64,000 nucleotides of DNA from Cellulosimicrobium cellulans (GTDB lineage: Bacteria > Actinomycetota > Actinomycetes > Actinomycetales > Cellulomonadaceae): positions 2,108,001-2,172,000 of the forward strand of contig NZ_JAFBCN010000001.1 of assembly GCF_016907755.1 (NCBI RefSeq), in the 5' to 3' direction. Shown piece by piece: positions 26,647 to 35,844 of the stretch. The position numbers were made by a program, and so were the translations under genes. The notes below the pieces were generated by a model. That model had not been told where the DNA came from, ran no database searches, and saw nothing but the letters and a program-made list of their open reading frames with translations. The first letter of the stretch is position 1. The number at the start of each line of letters is the position of its first letter.

Positions 26647-27137
26647 TGCGTGCGAGGCTCGACCCGTGGCGCCGTAGCGAGCCCGTCGACGGGCCCGAGG
26701 ACGGTCGCATCATGCTCCTCACGACGGCGTTCGTCGCCTTCGCGCTGCTGCTGGTCACCGTGGTGGTGAGCGCGACGCAGGTGCATCTCGAGCGCAAGCG
26801 GCTGTACGAGCTCGCGGACGCGCTCGCCCTCACGGCGGCGGACTCGATGGCGCCGGAGTCGTTCTACACGGGTGCCGCCACCGCACCGGTCGAGAGCGGT
26901 GTCCTGACGCTCACGGATTCCTCGATCCGGTCGGACGTCCAGGACTACCTGACCCGGAATCCGGGGGCGCTCGACGGTCTGCACGACGTCGTCGTGACCG
27001 AGGCGTCGACCGCCGACGGGCGCACCGCGACGGTCGGTCTCGCCGCGCGGGCACGACCCGCGATGATCGGCTGGGTGACCCAGGCGTGGAGTGATGGCAT
27101 CATCGTGCGTGCAGAGTCACGTGCCAGAGCGTGGTGA
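26643..27137 (+). CDS. TadG-like helical membrane-anchored protein
   Basis: A 164-aa protein with a DGRIMLLTTAFVAFALLLVTVVV segment, the N-terminal helix of TadG-like proteins. The helix region ends in the family-like ERKRLYELADALALTAADSMA, and a short extracytoplasmic domain follows. It lacks the von Willebrand domain of larger TadG proteins. A GTG at 26643 and an ATG at 26646 are adjacent and in frame; either overlaps the previous stop. It is the last gene of the pilus set. Confidence 0.75.
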   Translation: MMRARLDPWRRSEPVDGPEDGRIMLLTTAFVAFALLLVTVVVSATQVHLERKRLYELADALALTAADSMAPESFYTGAATAPVESGVLTLTDSSIRSDVQDYLTRNPGALDGLHDVVVTEASTADGRTATVGLAARARPAMIGWVTQAWSDGIIVRAESRARAW

Positions 27138-27326
27138 GCACCTGTTGCTGTTCGACGACGAGCATCCAGGAAAGGGCAGTTCGCAAGGACGCGTGAGCAT
27201 GCTCCCGCGCCTTTGTTTACTTTCTTAACTTTGGATGGCCACTTCTGGTTCGACTCTGTCAAAACCCCAGGTTCGCCGCTATGGTGATCCGGTCCGACAA
27301 CAACTCCAACGATGGAGAGCTACAAC

Positions 27327-27953
27327 ATGAACGCACGAGCAACGAAGAAGCTCGTCGCCGGGGGTGCCCTCGGCGCGATGCTCATCGGCACGGTCGCCCT
27401 CGCGTCCGCTGCCACCGCAGACCAGGTGGGCGACGACTCGAACGTCGACGTCTCGGTCGAGATCGAGTCGACCGTGGAGCCGGGCAACCTCGCCTTCAGC
27501 GTGGCCTCCAGCTCCACGACGCTCAGCGAGGTCGACTCGACCGTCGCCGAGACCCGCGAGTTCACCGGCACGCTGCCGTCGGTCACGGTCACCGACACGC
27601 GTGCTGCCGACCAGATCGCGGCGGGCTCCTACTGGTACGTCCTGGGCTCGGCCTCGGACTTCACCGGTGACGCCGGCACGATCGGTGCGGAGAACCTCGG
27701 CTGGGCGCCGGCTCTCGTCGGTGGCAGCGCGAGCGGCCTCGTCGAGGCCGGCGAGGGTGTCGACCCGGTCCTCGAGGACGGTGTCGGCCTCGTCGACCAG
27801 GACCTCCTCGTCTCGACCTTCGACTCCACCGAGGTCAACCCCGAGGGCTCGTGGACGGCGAACGCCGGCCTCACGCTCCGTACGGCCGAGGACGTCGCCG
27901 CCGGCGCCTACTCCTCGACGGTCACGCTGTCCCTCTTCGAGGACATCGGCTGA
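27327..27953 (+). CDS. secreted WxL-like surface protein
   Basis: A 208-aa exported protein. The signal peptide (about residues 1-30) has a basic start, KKLVAGGALGAMLIG and an ASAATA cleavage region. The mature part is beta-rich with VTVTDTR, WYVLGSASDFTG and LGWAP, and ends with LTLRTAEDVAAGAYSSTVTLSLF, the layout of WxL domains. Such proteins sit non-covalently on the wall with DUF916 partners. ATG 27327 is chosen over 27312 because GGAG (27314-27317) is correctly spaced. TATGGT (27280-27285) may be its -10 box in the AT-richer 189-nt gap after the pilus genes. Confidence 0.78.
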   Translation: MNARATKKLVAGGALGAMLIGTVALASAATADQVGDDSNVDVSVEIESTVEPGNLAFSVASSSTTLSEVDSTVAETREFTGTLPSVTVTDTRAADQIAAGSYWYVLGSASDFTGDAGTIGAENLGWAPALVGGSASGLVEAGEGVDPVLEDGVGLVDQDLLVSTFDSTEVNPEGSWTANAGLTLRTAEDVAAGAYSSTVTLSLFEDIG

Positions 27954-28086
27954 TCAGCCCCTCGTGACCCGACGGCCGGTCTCGGCCGGCCGTCGAACCG
28001 AGCAGACCACGGCGGGCCGCTCCGCCCCGTCCGACCGAGCGTCGGGTGGGACGGGCGGCCCGTCGTCGTACGGAGAGAGCACCTGC

Positions 28087-29247
28087 GTGAACCCTGCATC
28101 ACACCTGAACGCCCGAACGACCCCGGCACGACCTCGTGCCGCGCGCTGGCTCCTGGCCGCCGGCGCAGCGCTCGTCGCCGCGCTCGCGCCGGTCCTGCCG
28201 GCGGCGGCCACGGCGAGCGTGGCGCCGGGCGGCCTCGCGTTCGACACCGAGGACACCATCACCTGGAGCGTCACTCCCGCGGACGCCGACGGCGCTGACG
28301 GGCGGCGCTGGGTCGACTTCACCGCGGACCCGGGGCAGACGGTCGAGGACCATCTGGCGGTCACGAACTTCGGCAAGGTGCCCGCCACCTTCGCGCTGAA
28401 GTCCGCCGACGGGTACCTCACCGCGAACGGCCGGTTCAACATGCTGCCGTCGGACCAGGAGTCCACGGACGCGGGGACGTGGTTCACCGTCCAGGACACG
28501 GTCGAGGTCGGTCCGGACGAGACGGTCGTGGTGCCGTACACGATCACGGTCCCGGAGAACGCGACCCCCGGTGACCACCCGGCGGGCATCGCGGCGTCGA
28601 TCACGAGCACGGGGACCGACGCGGGAGGCACCAGCCTGGGGGTCGAGTCCCGCGTCGGCTTCCGGGTCACGACGCGCGTCACCGGCGAGGTCGAGCCCGT
28701 CCTGGTGGTCGAGAACGTCAAGGCCTCCTACGCGCCGTCGTGGAACCCGTTCGCGGCGGGTGACCTGACGGTCTCCTACGACGTCGCGAACGACGGCAAC
28801 GTGCGCCTCGGTGCCGAGGGGGACGTCGCGACGTCCGCGCTCTTCGGTGCGGTGAGCGCGGACGGTGCGGCGGAGCCGATCAACGAGGTCCTCCCCGGCG
28901 GGTCGCTCCGCAGCCGCGTCGACTTCGACGACGTGTGGCCTCTCGGCCCGGTCCGCACGACGATCACCGTCACGCCGACGACCGTCGCGGACGACCAGGT
29001 CGACGCGCCGCTCGAGCCCGTCACGGTCACCGTGACGACCTGGGCCGTCCCGTGGCCGCAGCTCCTCCTGATCGCGATCGTCGTGGTCCTGATCGTGGGC
29101 GTGCGCGACGACCGCCGTCGTCGCCGCCAGCGCCTGGAGGCGATGCTCGCGAAGGCCCGCGACGAGGGCCGCCAGCAGGCCGCCGGGAGCGAGCCCGCGC
29201 CGTCGGGCACGGCCTCGCCCGCCGCGAAGGGCGAGCCGAAGGCCTGA
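28087..29247 (+). CDS. DUF916-type WxL-partner membrane-anchored protein
   Basis: A 386-aa type I membrane protein. A signal peptide (about 1-37) precedes a DUF916-like immunoglobulin fold domain with WSVTPADADGADGRRWVDF and VVVPYTITVPENATPGDHPAGIAASI, a second beta-rich domain, one membrane helix (about 320-340, LLLIAIVVVLIVGV) and a basic/Ala-rich cytoplasmic tail. DUF916 proteins bind WxL proteins and peptidoglycan in Firmicutes; here the upstream gene encodes the WxL-like partner 133 nt away. GTG 28087 is preceded by GGAGAGAG. Confidence 0.82.
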   Translation: MNPASHLNARTTPARPRAARWLLAAGAALVAALAPVLPAAATASVAPGGLAFDTEDTITWSVTPADADGADGRRWVDFTADPGQTVEDHLAVTNFGKVPATFALKSADGYLTANGRFNMLPSDQESTDAGTWFTVQDTVEVGPDETVVVPYTITVPENATPGDHPAGIAASITSTGTDAGGTSLGVESRVGFRVTTRVTGEVEPVLVVENVKASYAPSWNPFAAGDLTVSYDVANDGNVRLGAEGDVATSALFGAVSADGAAEPINEVLPGGSLRSRVDFDDVWPLGPVRTTITVTPTTVADDQVDAPLEPVTVTVTTWAVPWPQLLLIAIVVVLIVGVRDDRRRRRQRLEAMLAKARDEGRQQAAGSEPAPSGTASPAAKGEPKA

Positions 29248-29254
29248 GCCACGG

Positions 29255-29293
29255 CCGCGCCGTCGGGCAGGGGAGACCCGCCCGACGGCGCGG
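29255..29293 (+). terminator. intrinsic terminator after DUF916 gene
   Basis: Perfect 14-bp stem CCGCGCCGTCGGGC (29255-29268) with its complement (29280-29293) and an 11-nt loop. It ends the WxL-DUF916 unit just before prfB. No U-tract follows, as usual for high-GC actinobacteria. Confidence 0.75.
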
Positions 29294-29325
29294 AGCGCGC
29301 AGGACGTCGCGTAACCTTGAACCTC

Positions 29326-30438
29326 GTGGCCACCATCGACTTTCCGACCGAGATCAAGGCGCTGCGCAGCACGCTCGAGTCCATCGAGAGCGTGAGCGAC
29401 CCGGAGGTGCTGCGCGCGAAGATCGCGGACCTCTCGGAGAAGGCGTCGGCCCCCGACCTGTGGGACGACCCGGACGCCGCGCAGAAGGTGACGTCGGCGC
29501 TCTCCGCGGTGCAGTCCGAGCTGGACCGGGTGAAGAAGCTCGGGCAGCGCATCGACGACGTCGAGACCCTGGTCGAGATGGGCCAGGAGATGGAGGACGA
29601 GGACACCCTCGTCGAGGCGGAGGCCGAGGTCGGCGCGATCCGCAAGGACCTCGACCAGCTCGAGGTCCGCACGCTCCTCGCGGGCGAGTACGACGCCCGT
29701 GAGGCCGTCGTGACGATCCGCGCGGGCGCGGGCGGCGTGGACGCGGCCGACTTCGCGGAGATGCTCCTGCGCATGTATCTGCGCTGGGCGGAGCGTCACG
29801 GCTACTCGACCACCGTGCTCGACACGTCCTACGCCGAGGAGGCGGGGCTCAAGTCGGCCACGTTCGAGGTGAAGGCGCCGTACGCGTTCGGCCACCTGTC
29901 GGTCGAGGCGGGCACGCACCGCCTCGTGCGCATCTCGCCGTTCGACAACCAGGGACGTCGGCAGACGTCGTTCGCGGCCGTCGAGGTCATCCCGCTCATC
30001 GAGCAGACGGACTCCGTCGAGATCCCCGAGTCGGAGATCAAGGTGGACGTGTTCCGCTCGTCCGGCCCGGGCGGGCAGTCCGTCAACACGACGGACTCCG
30101 CGGTGCGCATGACGCACATCCCGACCGGCATCGTCGTGTCGATGCAGAACGAGAAGTCGCAGATCCAGAACCGTGCGGCCGCGCTGCGCGTCCTCCAGTC
30201 CCGCCTGCTGCTCGTGCGCCAGGAGGAGGAGAACGCGAAGAAGAAGGAGCTCGCGGGCGACATCAAGGCGAGCTGGGGGGACCAGATGCGCTCCTACGTG
30301 CTGCAGCCCTACCAGATGGTCAAGGACCTGCGCACGGAGCACGAGGTCGGCAACCCGTCGGCGGTGTTCGACGGCGACATCGACGACTTCATCGAGGCCG
30401 GGATCCGCTGGCGCCGCGGGGCGCAGCAGGAGTCCTGA
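29326..30438 (+). CDS. prfB: peptide chain release factor 2
   Basis: A 370-aa class I release factor that reads UGA/UAA and triggers peptide release. It has the RF2 tripeptide SPF (in [11 protein letters not shown]) and the catalytic GGQ loop [18 protein letters not shown]. The frame is continuous, with no programmed frameshift as found in many bacteria. GTG 29326 is preferred; TAACCT at 29312-29317 lies 8 nt before it, compatible with a leaderless mRNA. It is followed by ftsE, ftsX, an M23 peptidase and smpB, an order seen across actinobacteria. Confidence 0.96.
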   Translation: MATIDFPTEIKALRSTLESIESVSDPEVLRAKIADLSEKASAPDLWDDPDAAQKVTSALSAVQSELDRVKKLGQRIDDVETLVEMGQEMEDEDTLVEAEAEVGAIRKDLDQLEVRTLLAGEYDAREAVVTIRAGAGGVDAADFAEMLLRMYLRWAERHGYSTTVLDTSYAEEAGLKSATFEVKAPYAFGHLSVEAGTHRLVRISPFDNQGRRQTSFAAVEVIPLIEQTDSVEIPESEIKVDVFRSSGPGGQSVNTTDSAVRMTHIPTGIVVSMQNEKSQIQNRAAALRVLQSRLLLVRQEEENAKKKELAGDIKASWGDQMRSYVLQPYQMVKDLRTEHEVGNPSAVFDGDIDDFIEAGIRWRRGAQQES

Positions 30439-30545
30439 CCCGGCGCGGGCCCGCCCCGGGCGGTTGATCCGAGCAACAGGTCGATGCGCCCGGGCGCGGC
30501 GTGTCCGCCCCGCCCGGCCGGGCGCGCGTGCCTACCCTCGGGATC

Positions 30546-30605
30546 GTGCGACGAACCTCGTTCGTCCACGGATCGACCCCCGACCCGAGGAACGTGCCGC
30601 TGTGA
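30546..30605 (+). CDS. possible leader peptide translationally coupled to ftsE
   Basis: A 19-codon frame starting GTG 30546, 7 nt after TACCCT (30533-30538), and ending TGA at 30603-30605, so that the stop overlaps the ftsE start codon (GTGA). The peptide, [19 protein letters not shown], matches nothing known. If the transcript starts at the GTG it would be leaderless and its translation would deliver ribosomes to ftsE. It could equally be chance in a 5' untranslated region. Confidence 0.3.
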   Translation: MRRTSFVHGSTPDPRNVPL

Positions 30606-31489
30606 TCCGCTTCGAGAACGTCACCAAGGTCTACGCGCGCGGCGCGAGGCCGGCCGTCGACGACGTGTCGATGGAGGTCCGCCGCGGCGAGTTCGTCTTC
30701 CTCGTCGGCGCGTCGGGCTCCGGCAAGTCGACGTGCCTGCACCTCGTCCTGCGCGAGGAGCGCCCGACCCGGGGGAAGGTCTTCGTCGCCGGGCGGGACC
30801 TCGGGTCGTTGTCGAGCTGGAACGTGCCCAAGCTGCGGCGCCAGATCGGGGTCGTCTTCCAGGACTTCCGCCTGCTGCCGAACAAGACCGTGTTCGAGAA
30901 CGTGGCGTTCGCCCTCCAGGTCATCGGCAAGCCGCGGCACACGATCGCGATCACCGTCCCCGAGACGCTCGAGATGGTGGGCCTCGCGGGCAAGGAGAAG
31001 CGTCGCCCGCACGAGCTCTCCGGCGGTGAGCAGCAGCGCGTCGCCATCGCGCGCGCCATGGTGAACCGGCCGCCCATCCTGCTCGCCGACGAGCCGACCG
31101 GGAACCTCGACCCCACCACGTCGCTCGGGATTATGCGCCTGCTCGACCGCATCAACCGGACCGGGACCACCGTCGTCATGGCGACGCACGACGAGGAGAT
31201 CGTCAACCAGATGCGGCGCCGGGTCATCGAGCTCGAGACCGGCACGCTCGTGCGCGACCAGGCGCACGGCGCCTACGGGGCGCGGGGGCAGGTCATCCCG
31301 GACCCTGACCGGCACGCCCCCGGCGCCCAGCCGGCGCCGGACGGGACGCCGGAGTCCGCGCCGACGACGATCGTCCCGCGCGCGCACCACGACCCGGTCC
31401 GCGGGGCGCAGGCCGTCGACGAGGAGCCGGCCGAGCCGCCGTCGCGACGCTCGGTGCGTCGCCACGTCGAGGCAGCGGCGGGGGAGTGA
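30602..31489 (+). CDS. ftsE: cell division ATP-binding protein FtsE
   Basis: A 295-aa ABC ATPase acting with FtsX at the septum to control peptidoglycan hydrolases. Walker A is GASGSGKST (about residues 35-43), followed by the FtsE-typical [19 protein letters not shown], signature LSGGEQQR (about 138) and [12 protein letters not shown] (about 159). The core is about 230 residues; the extra 65 C-terminal residues are a Pro/Ala-rich charged tail, common in actinobacterial FtsE. GTG start; stop lies 5 nt before ftsX. Confidence 0.95.
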   Translation: MIRFENVTKVYARGARPAVDDVSMEVRRGEFVFLVGASGSGKSTCLHLVLREERPTRGKVFVAGRDLGSLSSWNVPKLRRQIGVVFQDFRLLPNKTVFENVAFALQVIGKPRHTIAITVPETLEMVGLAGKEKRRPHELSGGEQQRVAIARAMVNRPPILLADEPTGNLDPTTSLGIMRLLDRINRTGTTVVMATHDEEIVNQMRRRVIELETGTLVRDQAHGAYGARGQVIPDPDRHAPGAQPAPDGTPESAPTTIVPRAHHDPVRGAQAVDEEPAEPPSRRSVRRHVEAAAGE

Positions 31490-31494
31490 TCGGC

Positions 31495-32406
31495 GTGCGA
31501 CTCCAGTTCATCCTCGCGGAGCTCGGCCAGGGCCTGCGCCGCAACGTCTCGATGACGGTCTCGGTCATCCTCGTCACGTTCGTCTCGTTGACGTTCGTCG
31601 GGGCGTCCATGCTGCTGCAGGCGCAGATCGGCAAGCTCAAGGACGACTGGTACGACAAGGTCGAGGTCTCCGTCTTCCTGTGCCCGACCGGCTCGCCGTC
31701 GCCGACGTGTGCCGCGGGCGAGGCGACCCCGGACCAGATCGCGGCTCTCGAGGACGTCTTCGAGAACGAGCTCGCCGACGAGATCCAGACGGTCTACTTC
31801 GAGTCCAAGGACGACGCGTTCGCGGCGTTCCAGGAGCGGTACCCGGACGGCTACCTCGGCACGCAGCTCACCGTGGACGACATGCAGGCGTCCTTCCGCC
31901 TCAAGCTCACGAACCCGGAGAACTACGAGGTCGTCAACGACGTCGTCACCGGACGCCCGGGCGTCGAGGTCGTGGAGGACCAGCGCCGCATCTTCGACTC
32001 GCTGTTCCTCGCGCTCAACCGCGCGTCGCTCCTCGCCGCCGGCCTCGCAGCGGTCATGCTCCTCGCCGCGGTGCTGCTCATCACGACGACGATCCGGCTG
32101 TCCGCGCTGAGCCGGCGCCGGGAGACCGGCATCATGCGCCTCGTCGGTGCGTCGAACCTGTTCATCCAGCTCCCGTTCCTCCTCGAGGGGGCGATCGCGG
32201 CCGTGCTCGGCGCGCTCCTCGCGGTCGGCGGGCTCTGGGTGGGGGTGAAGTACCTCGTCACCGACTGGTTGTCGCAGTCCGTGACGTGGGTGGCCTACGT
32301 CGACGAGTCGGACGTGCTGCGCATCGCGCCGGTCCTCGTCGGCATCGCGTTCCTGCTGGCGGCCGTCTCCTCGGTCGTCACGCTCAACCGGCACACGAGG
32401 GTGTGA
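31495..32406 (+). CDS. ftsX: cell division protein FtsX
   Basis: A 303-aa permease-like protein with four transmembrane segments: one near the N-terminus (about residues 20-42), a large extracellular loop containing two cysteines (CPTGSPSPTC), then three helices from about residue 175 to the end. The loop relays FtsE ATP cycling to a wall hydrolase. The GTG at 31495 (VRLQFILAELGQGLRRN) matches the usual FtsX start and has GGGGGAG 8 nt upstream; the GTG at 31486 is less well placed. Confidence 0.94.
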   Translation: MRLQFILAELGQGLRRNVSMTVSVILVTFVSLTFVGASMLLQAQIGKLKDDWYDKVEVSVFLCPTGSPSPTCAAGEATPDQIAALEDVFENELADEIQTVYFESKDDAFAAFQERYPDGYLGTQLTVDDMQASFRLKLTNPENYEVVNDVVTGRPGVEVVEDQRRIFDSLFLALNRASLLAAGLAAVMLLAAVLLITTTIRLSALSRRRETGIMRLVGASNLFIQLPFLLEGAIAAVLGALLAVGGLWVGVKYLVTDWLSQSVTWVAYVDESDVLRIAPVLVGIAFLLAAVSSVVTLNRHTRV

Positions 32407-32407
32407 G

Positions 32408-33775
32408 ATGACCCGGGACCTCCGCCGCGCGACCGCGGCCCTGATCGCCACGACGATGCTCCTCGTGGGGAGCGTCGCGTCGGCGTCCGCCGACGACATC
32501 GACGACCGGCGCGCCGCCGCGGAACGCCGTCAGTCCGAGATCCTCGGCGGCCGCGAGCAGCTCCAGTCCGAGCTCGAGGACACCGACGCCGAGCTCGCGC
32601 AGGCGGTCGTCGACCTCCAGGCGATCGAGGCGCGCCTGCCGGTCGCGCAGGCCGAGCTGGACGCCGCGGAGGCCGAGGTGGAGCGGACCCAGCGTGAGGC
32701 GGAGCTGCTCGCGCAACGGCTCGAGGACGCGCTCGGGCAGGAGGCCGCGATCAGCGCCGAGATCGAGCGCGGCGCGACCGACGTCGCCGACGCGAAGTCC
32801 AGCATCGCGGAGATGGCGCGCCAGGCGTACCGCGGCCAGGGTGACGTCTCGAGCCTGGGCATCGTCACGGGTGCGCAGAGCACCGAGGAGTTCATCGAGG
32901 AGTACGCGGTCTCGTCGACGGCGGCACGCAGCCAGTCCCGGTCCCTCCAGGACCTCCTCGAGGCCGAGTCCGTGGCCCGCAACCGCGAGGCGCGCCTGCA
33001 GGCGGTGCGGGAGACGGTCGCCGACCTGAAGAAGCAGGCGGACGAGAACGTCGTCGCCGCCGAGGCCGCGCGCAAGGCGGCGGCGGACCGCAAGGCCGAG
33101 GTCGAGCAGCTCATCGTCGACCAGCAGGCGAAGAAGGCGACGATCGAGGAGCGCAAGGCCGCGGCCGAGGCGAAGGTCGCCGAGAACGAGGCCGCCCAGC
33201 AGTCGCTGCAGCAGGAGATCAAGGGGATCATCGCCGAGCAGGCGGAACGCGACCGGAAGGCCGCGGAGGAGGAGGCGCGGCGCCAGCAGCAGCAGCCGTC
33301 CGGCGGCGGTGGTGGGTCGTCCGGCGGTGGCGGTGGCGGCGGGTCCTCGTCGGGGGGCGACCGCGGGAGCATCTCGAGCTTCCTGTCGTTCCCGACCGCC
33401 GTGCCGTACGTGACGTCGAGCTACGGGATGCGGCTGCACCCGATCCTCGGGTACTACCGCCTGCACGCCGGGACCGACCTGCGCGCCTACTGCGGGACCC
33501 CGATCATGGCCGCGGGGCCGGGGACGGTCGTCCACGCGCAGTGGCGCAACGGGTTCGGCAACCAGGTCCTGATCAACCACGGGACCGTCGGCGGGTCGAA
33601 CCTCATGACGAGCTACAACCACCTCACGCGCTTCGCGGTGTCCTCCGGCCAGTCGGTCAACAAGGGGGACGTCATCGGCTACTCGGGCAACACCGGGCTG
33701 TCGGGGGCGTGCCACCTCCACTTCGAGGTGTACGTCAACGGTTCCACCATCGACCCGATGTCGGTCCTGCGCTGA
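32408..33775 (+). CDS. secreted coiled-coil M23 peptidoglycan endopeptidase (FtsEX-linked)
   Basis: A 455-aa exported hydrolase. A signal peptide (about 1-28, ending SASADD) is followed by a long coiled coil (about 28-290), a glycine/serine linker (about 298-318) and an M23 domain (about 335-455). Zinc ligands are visible in [12 protein letters not shown] (His and Asp, about 351-355) and [11 protein letters not shown] (about 433). This is the EnvC/PcsB layout, where the coiled coil docks on FtsX. The gene starts two bases after ftsX, supporting FtsEX-controlled activation during division. Confidence 0.92.
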   Translation: MTRDLRRATAALIATTMLLVGSVASASADDIDDRRAAAERRQSEILGGREQLQSELEDTDAELAQAVVDLQAIEARLPVAQAELDAAEAEVERTQREAELLAQRLEDALGQEAAISAEIERGATDVADAKSSIAEMARQAYRGQGDVSSLGIVTGAQSTEEFIEEYAVSSTAARSQSRSLQDLLEAESVARNREARLQAVRETVADLKKQADENVVAAEAARKAAADRKAEVEQLIVDQQAKKATIEERKAAAEAKVAENEAAQQSLQQEIKGIIAEQAERDRKAAEEEARRQQQQPSGGGGGSSGGGGGGGSSSGGDRGSISSFLSFPTAVPYVTSSYGMRLHPILGYYRLHAGTDLRAYCGTPIMAAGPGTVVHAQWRNGFGNQVLINHGTVGGSNLMTSYNHLTRFAVSSGQSVNKGDVIGYSGNTGLSGACHLHFEVYVNGSTIDPMSVLR

Positions 33776-33921
33776 CCCACGTCCCCGAGCGCGGGCGGGT
33801 CGCGCACCGCGGCCTGGCCCGCGCCGTCCCGCCGCGGGGGATAATCGGTACCGGGCGTCGTCGGGCACCCGTACGCTGGTGCGCCGGCGACGACACGACA
33901 GCGAAGGACGGTAGGACACGG

Positions 33922-34392
33922 ATGGCGAAGGACACCGGCCGCAAGGTCGTCGCCAGCAACCGCAAGGCACGCCACGACTACGTGATCGAGGACGTGTACG
34001 AGGCGGGGATCGTCCTGTCGGGCACCGAGGTCAAGGCGCTGCGGATGGGGCGGGCCTCGCTCGTCGACGGTTACGTCGCCGTGGACCGCGGCGAGGCGTG
34101 GCTCGAGAACGTCCACATCCCCGAGTACACCGAGGGGACGTGGAACAACCACGCCCCGCGGCGCAAGCGCAAGCTGCTCCTGCACAAGGAGGAGATCCTG
34201 CGCCTCGAGTCCAAGACGCGCGAGAAGGGCCACACGATCGTGCCCCTCGCCCTGTACTTCCTCGACGGTCGGGCCAAGGTCGAGATCGCCCTGGCGCGCG
34301 GCAAGAAGGAGTACGACAAGCGGCAGGCCCTGCGCGAGAAGCAGGACAACCGCGAGGCGCAGCGCGCGATGCGGCAGCGCGAGCTGCGCTGA
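33922..34392 (+). CDS. smpB: SsrA-binding protein SmpB
   Basis: A 156-aa RNA-binding protein that delivers tmRNA to stalled ribosomes. Family hallmarks: [26 protein letters not shown]-type start (split here by NRKARHDY and GTEVKALR), [20 protein letters not shown] and the basic tail [14 protein letters not shown] that enters the decoding site. ATG 33922. Its RNA partner ssrA begins 640 nt downstream on the same strand. Confidence 0.97.
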   Translation: MAKDTGRKVVASNRKARHDYVIEDVYEAGIVLSGTEVKALRMGRASLVDGYVAVDRGEAWLENVHIPEYTEGTWNNHAPRRKRKLLLHKEEILRLESKTREKGHTIVPLALYFLDGRAKVEIALARGKKEYDKRQALREKQDNREAQRAMRQRELR

Positions 34393-34493
34393 CCCTGGCA
34401 GGTCGGGGCCGACGGCGGTCCCACCCGCTGGTGGCGGCGTCGCCCTCGACGTACGGTCGAGGGCGAGACGTCCACCACGAACCAGGAGGCCCC

Positions 34494-34907
34494 ATGGTCA
34501 AGCTCCGCCAGTACATCCCGCGCCTCGCGGCGGGCGCGTACATCCTCAACTCCGGACTGAACAAGCGCGGCGCGGACGAGGCGACCGCGCAGGGGATCCA
34601 CGGCATGGCGGCGGGGACGTACTCGTTCCTCGGGGACGTCGAGCCGAAGCAGTTCACGAAGGCGCTCTCGACCACGGAGATCGCGCTCGGCGCGGCCCTG
34701 GTCGTGCCGTTCGTCCCGACCGGGCTCGTGGCCGTGGGCCTGGGCGTCTTCTCGGCCGGGCTCGTGGGCATGTACCTGAAGACCCCCGGCATGACGCGCG
34801 AGGACGGCGTGCGGCCGACCGAGCAGGGCACCGGGCTCGCGAAGGACGTGTTCCTCCTCGGGATCGCGGGCGGTCTGCTGGTGGACGCGCTGAGCCGCAA
34901 GAAGTAG
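34494..34907 (+). CDS. hypothetical small membrane protein
   Basis: A 137-aa protein starting MVKLRQYIPRLAAGAYILNSGLNK. It has two or three hydrophobic segments: a strong one at about 62-95 (IALGAALVVPFVPTGLVAVGLGVFSAGLVGMYL) and a weaker one near the C-terminus (VFLLGIAGGLLVDAL). A CAGGAGGCCCC ribosome site precedes the ATG. It loosely resembles DoxX-like membrane proteins, but no function is assigned. It lies between smpB and ssrA. Confidence 0.75.
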   Translation: MVKLRQYIPRLAAGAYILNSGLNKRGADEATAQGIHGMAAGTYSFLGDVEPKQFTKALSTTEIALGAALVVPFVPTGLVAVGLGVFSAGLVGMYLKTPGMTREDGVRPTEQGTGLAKDVFLLGIAGGLLVDALSRKK

Positions 34908-35035
34908 GCGCGCGTCCGGCGGCGTCCGGCCGCGCGGAAATATCGGTGCAGCGGCCGGCGTTCATCCCGTAGGCTTGTCCTGCTGAGCGAGGACCGGGTC
35001 CGCCCGGGAGCCGCGCAGTGATTGACAACTCCACA

Positions 35036-35401
35036 GGGGGTGATCGGTTTCGACGGTGGTCGTGCTTCGAGGAGAAGCGGGCCGAGGATGCAGGCTTATC
35101 TCGTTAACGATGTCTGCAAACCACAGGTGCCGATAACAAGCGCACCGACTTCGCCCTCGCCGCCTGAGCGAGCCCCGAAGTCCGTCAGCCCGAGCTAGCT
35201 CTCGACTCGGATCCTGACGTCATCTAGAGAGCCACTGCTCGTAGTCCTCGTCATCGGGGCTGCGGGGACTTTCAGGTGACTGAGCCCGTCCGCATCTTGT
35301 CTGCGTGAGTGCGGGGGCCGAGAAAAACGACAGCAGACTGCGCCCGGAGAAGTCCTCGATCGGCGTCACCGGACCGGGGTTCGATTCCCCGCACCTCCAC
35401 C
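35036..35401 (+). ncRNA. ssrA: transfer-messenger RNA (tmRNA)
   Basis: The 5' end GGGGGUG (35036-35042) pairs with CACCUCC (35392-35398) to form the acceptor stem, and the 3' part has the T-arm GGUUCGAUUCC. The resume codon GCC is at 35129 and the tag reads ADNKRTDFALAA, ending at TGA 35165-35167. CCA is not fully encoded (ACC is followed by C). A TAGGCT hexamer at 34970-34975 may be the promoter, in a 128-nt gap with no other gene. It works with SmpB in trans-translation. Confidence 0.95.
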
Positions 35402-35410
35402 CCTGCGGCA

Positions 35411-35441
35411 ACGGCCCGCACCCCTCGAGGGTGCGGGCCGT
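35411..35441 (+). terminator. terminator of ssrA
   Basis: Perfect 13-bp stem ACGGCCCGCACCC / GGGTGCGGGCCGT (35411-35423 and 35429-35441) with loop CTCGA. A very similar hairpin ends the thioredoxin gene at 60571-60605. Confidence 0.85.
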
Positions 35442-35481
35442 CGTCGTCCCGGCAGGTGGTGCGGTCGGTCGTGGGCGCCCG

Positions 35482-35844
35482 TCACCACCCGTGCTGCGCC
35501 CAGGCGTCGGCCGCCTCCGCGCCGTCGAGCCACTCGACCCGCAGCCGCCGCCCCCGCACGACGAGGTCGTCGCCGTCCTCGCGGGGGAGCGGCGGTGCCT
35601 CGGGGTCGTCGCTGTACAGGTCCTCGGCCAGGGCCGGGTCGGCGTCGTCGAGGTGGGCGCGCCACTGCACGCGCGGCTCGGGGTTCACGTGCCGCGGGAA
35701 GGCTTGCGGGCCGACCGTGTCCCAGTGCGTGCACACGCGCGTCACGAGGTGCCCGACCGGTCGCGGCTCTCCGTCGTCCGTGTCGAGCCAGAGGCGTGCG
35801 ACCCGCCCGGTCGGCGGGGTCTCGGTGTGCGTCGACTCAGTCAT
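35482..35844 (-). CDS. hypothetical protein
   Basis: A 120-aa soluble protein, acidic, with no signal peptide or membrane segment. It contains RVARLWLDTDDGEPRPVGHLV near the start and RGRRLRVEWLDGAEAADAWAQHGW at the C-terminus, suggesting a small alpha/beta domain. Not recognised. ATG 35844 (MTESTHTE) is used; its first eight bases overlap the end of the upstream lipoprotein gene, so the two are probably cotranscribed. Confidence 0.65.
   Translation of the reverse strand: MTESTHTETPPTGRVARLWLDTDDGEPRPVGHLVTRVCTHWDTVGPQAFPRHVNPEPRVQWRAHLDDADPALAEDLYSDDPEAPPLPREDGDDLVVRGRRLRVEWLDGAEAADAWAQHGW

Noticed and set aside
35220-35411. Minus-strand frame with CGESNPGPVTP
   Set aside because: Antisense of the tmRNA 3' tRNA-like domain, not a gene.
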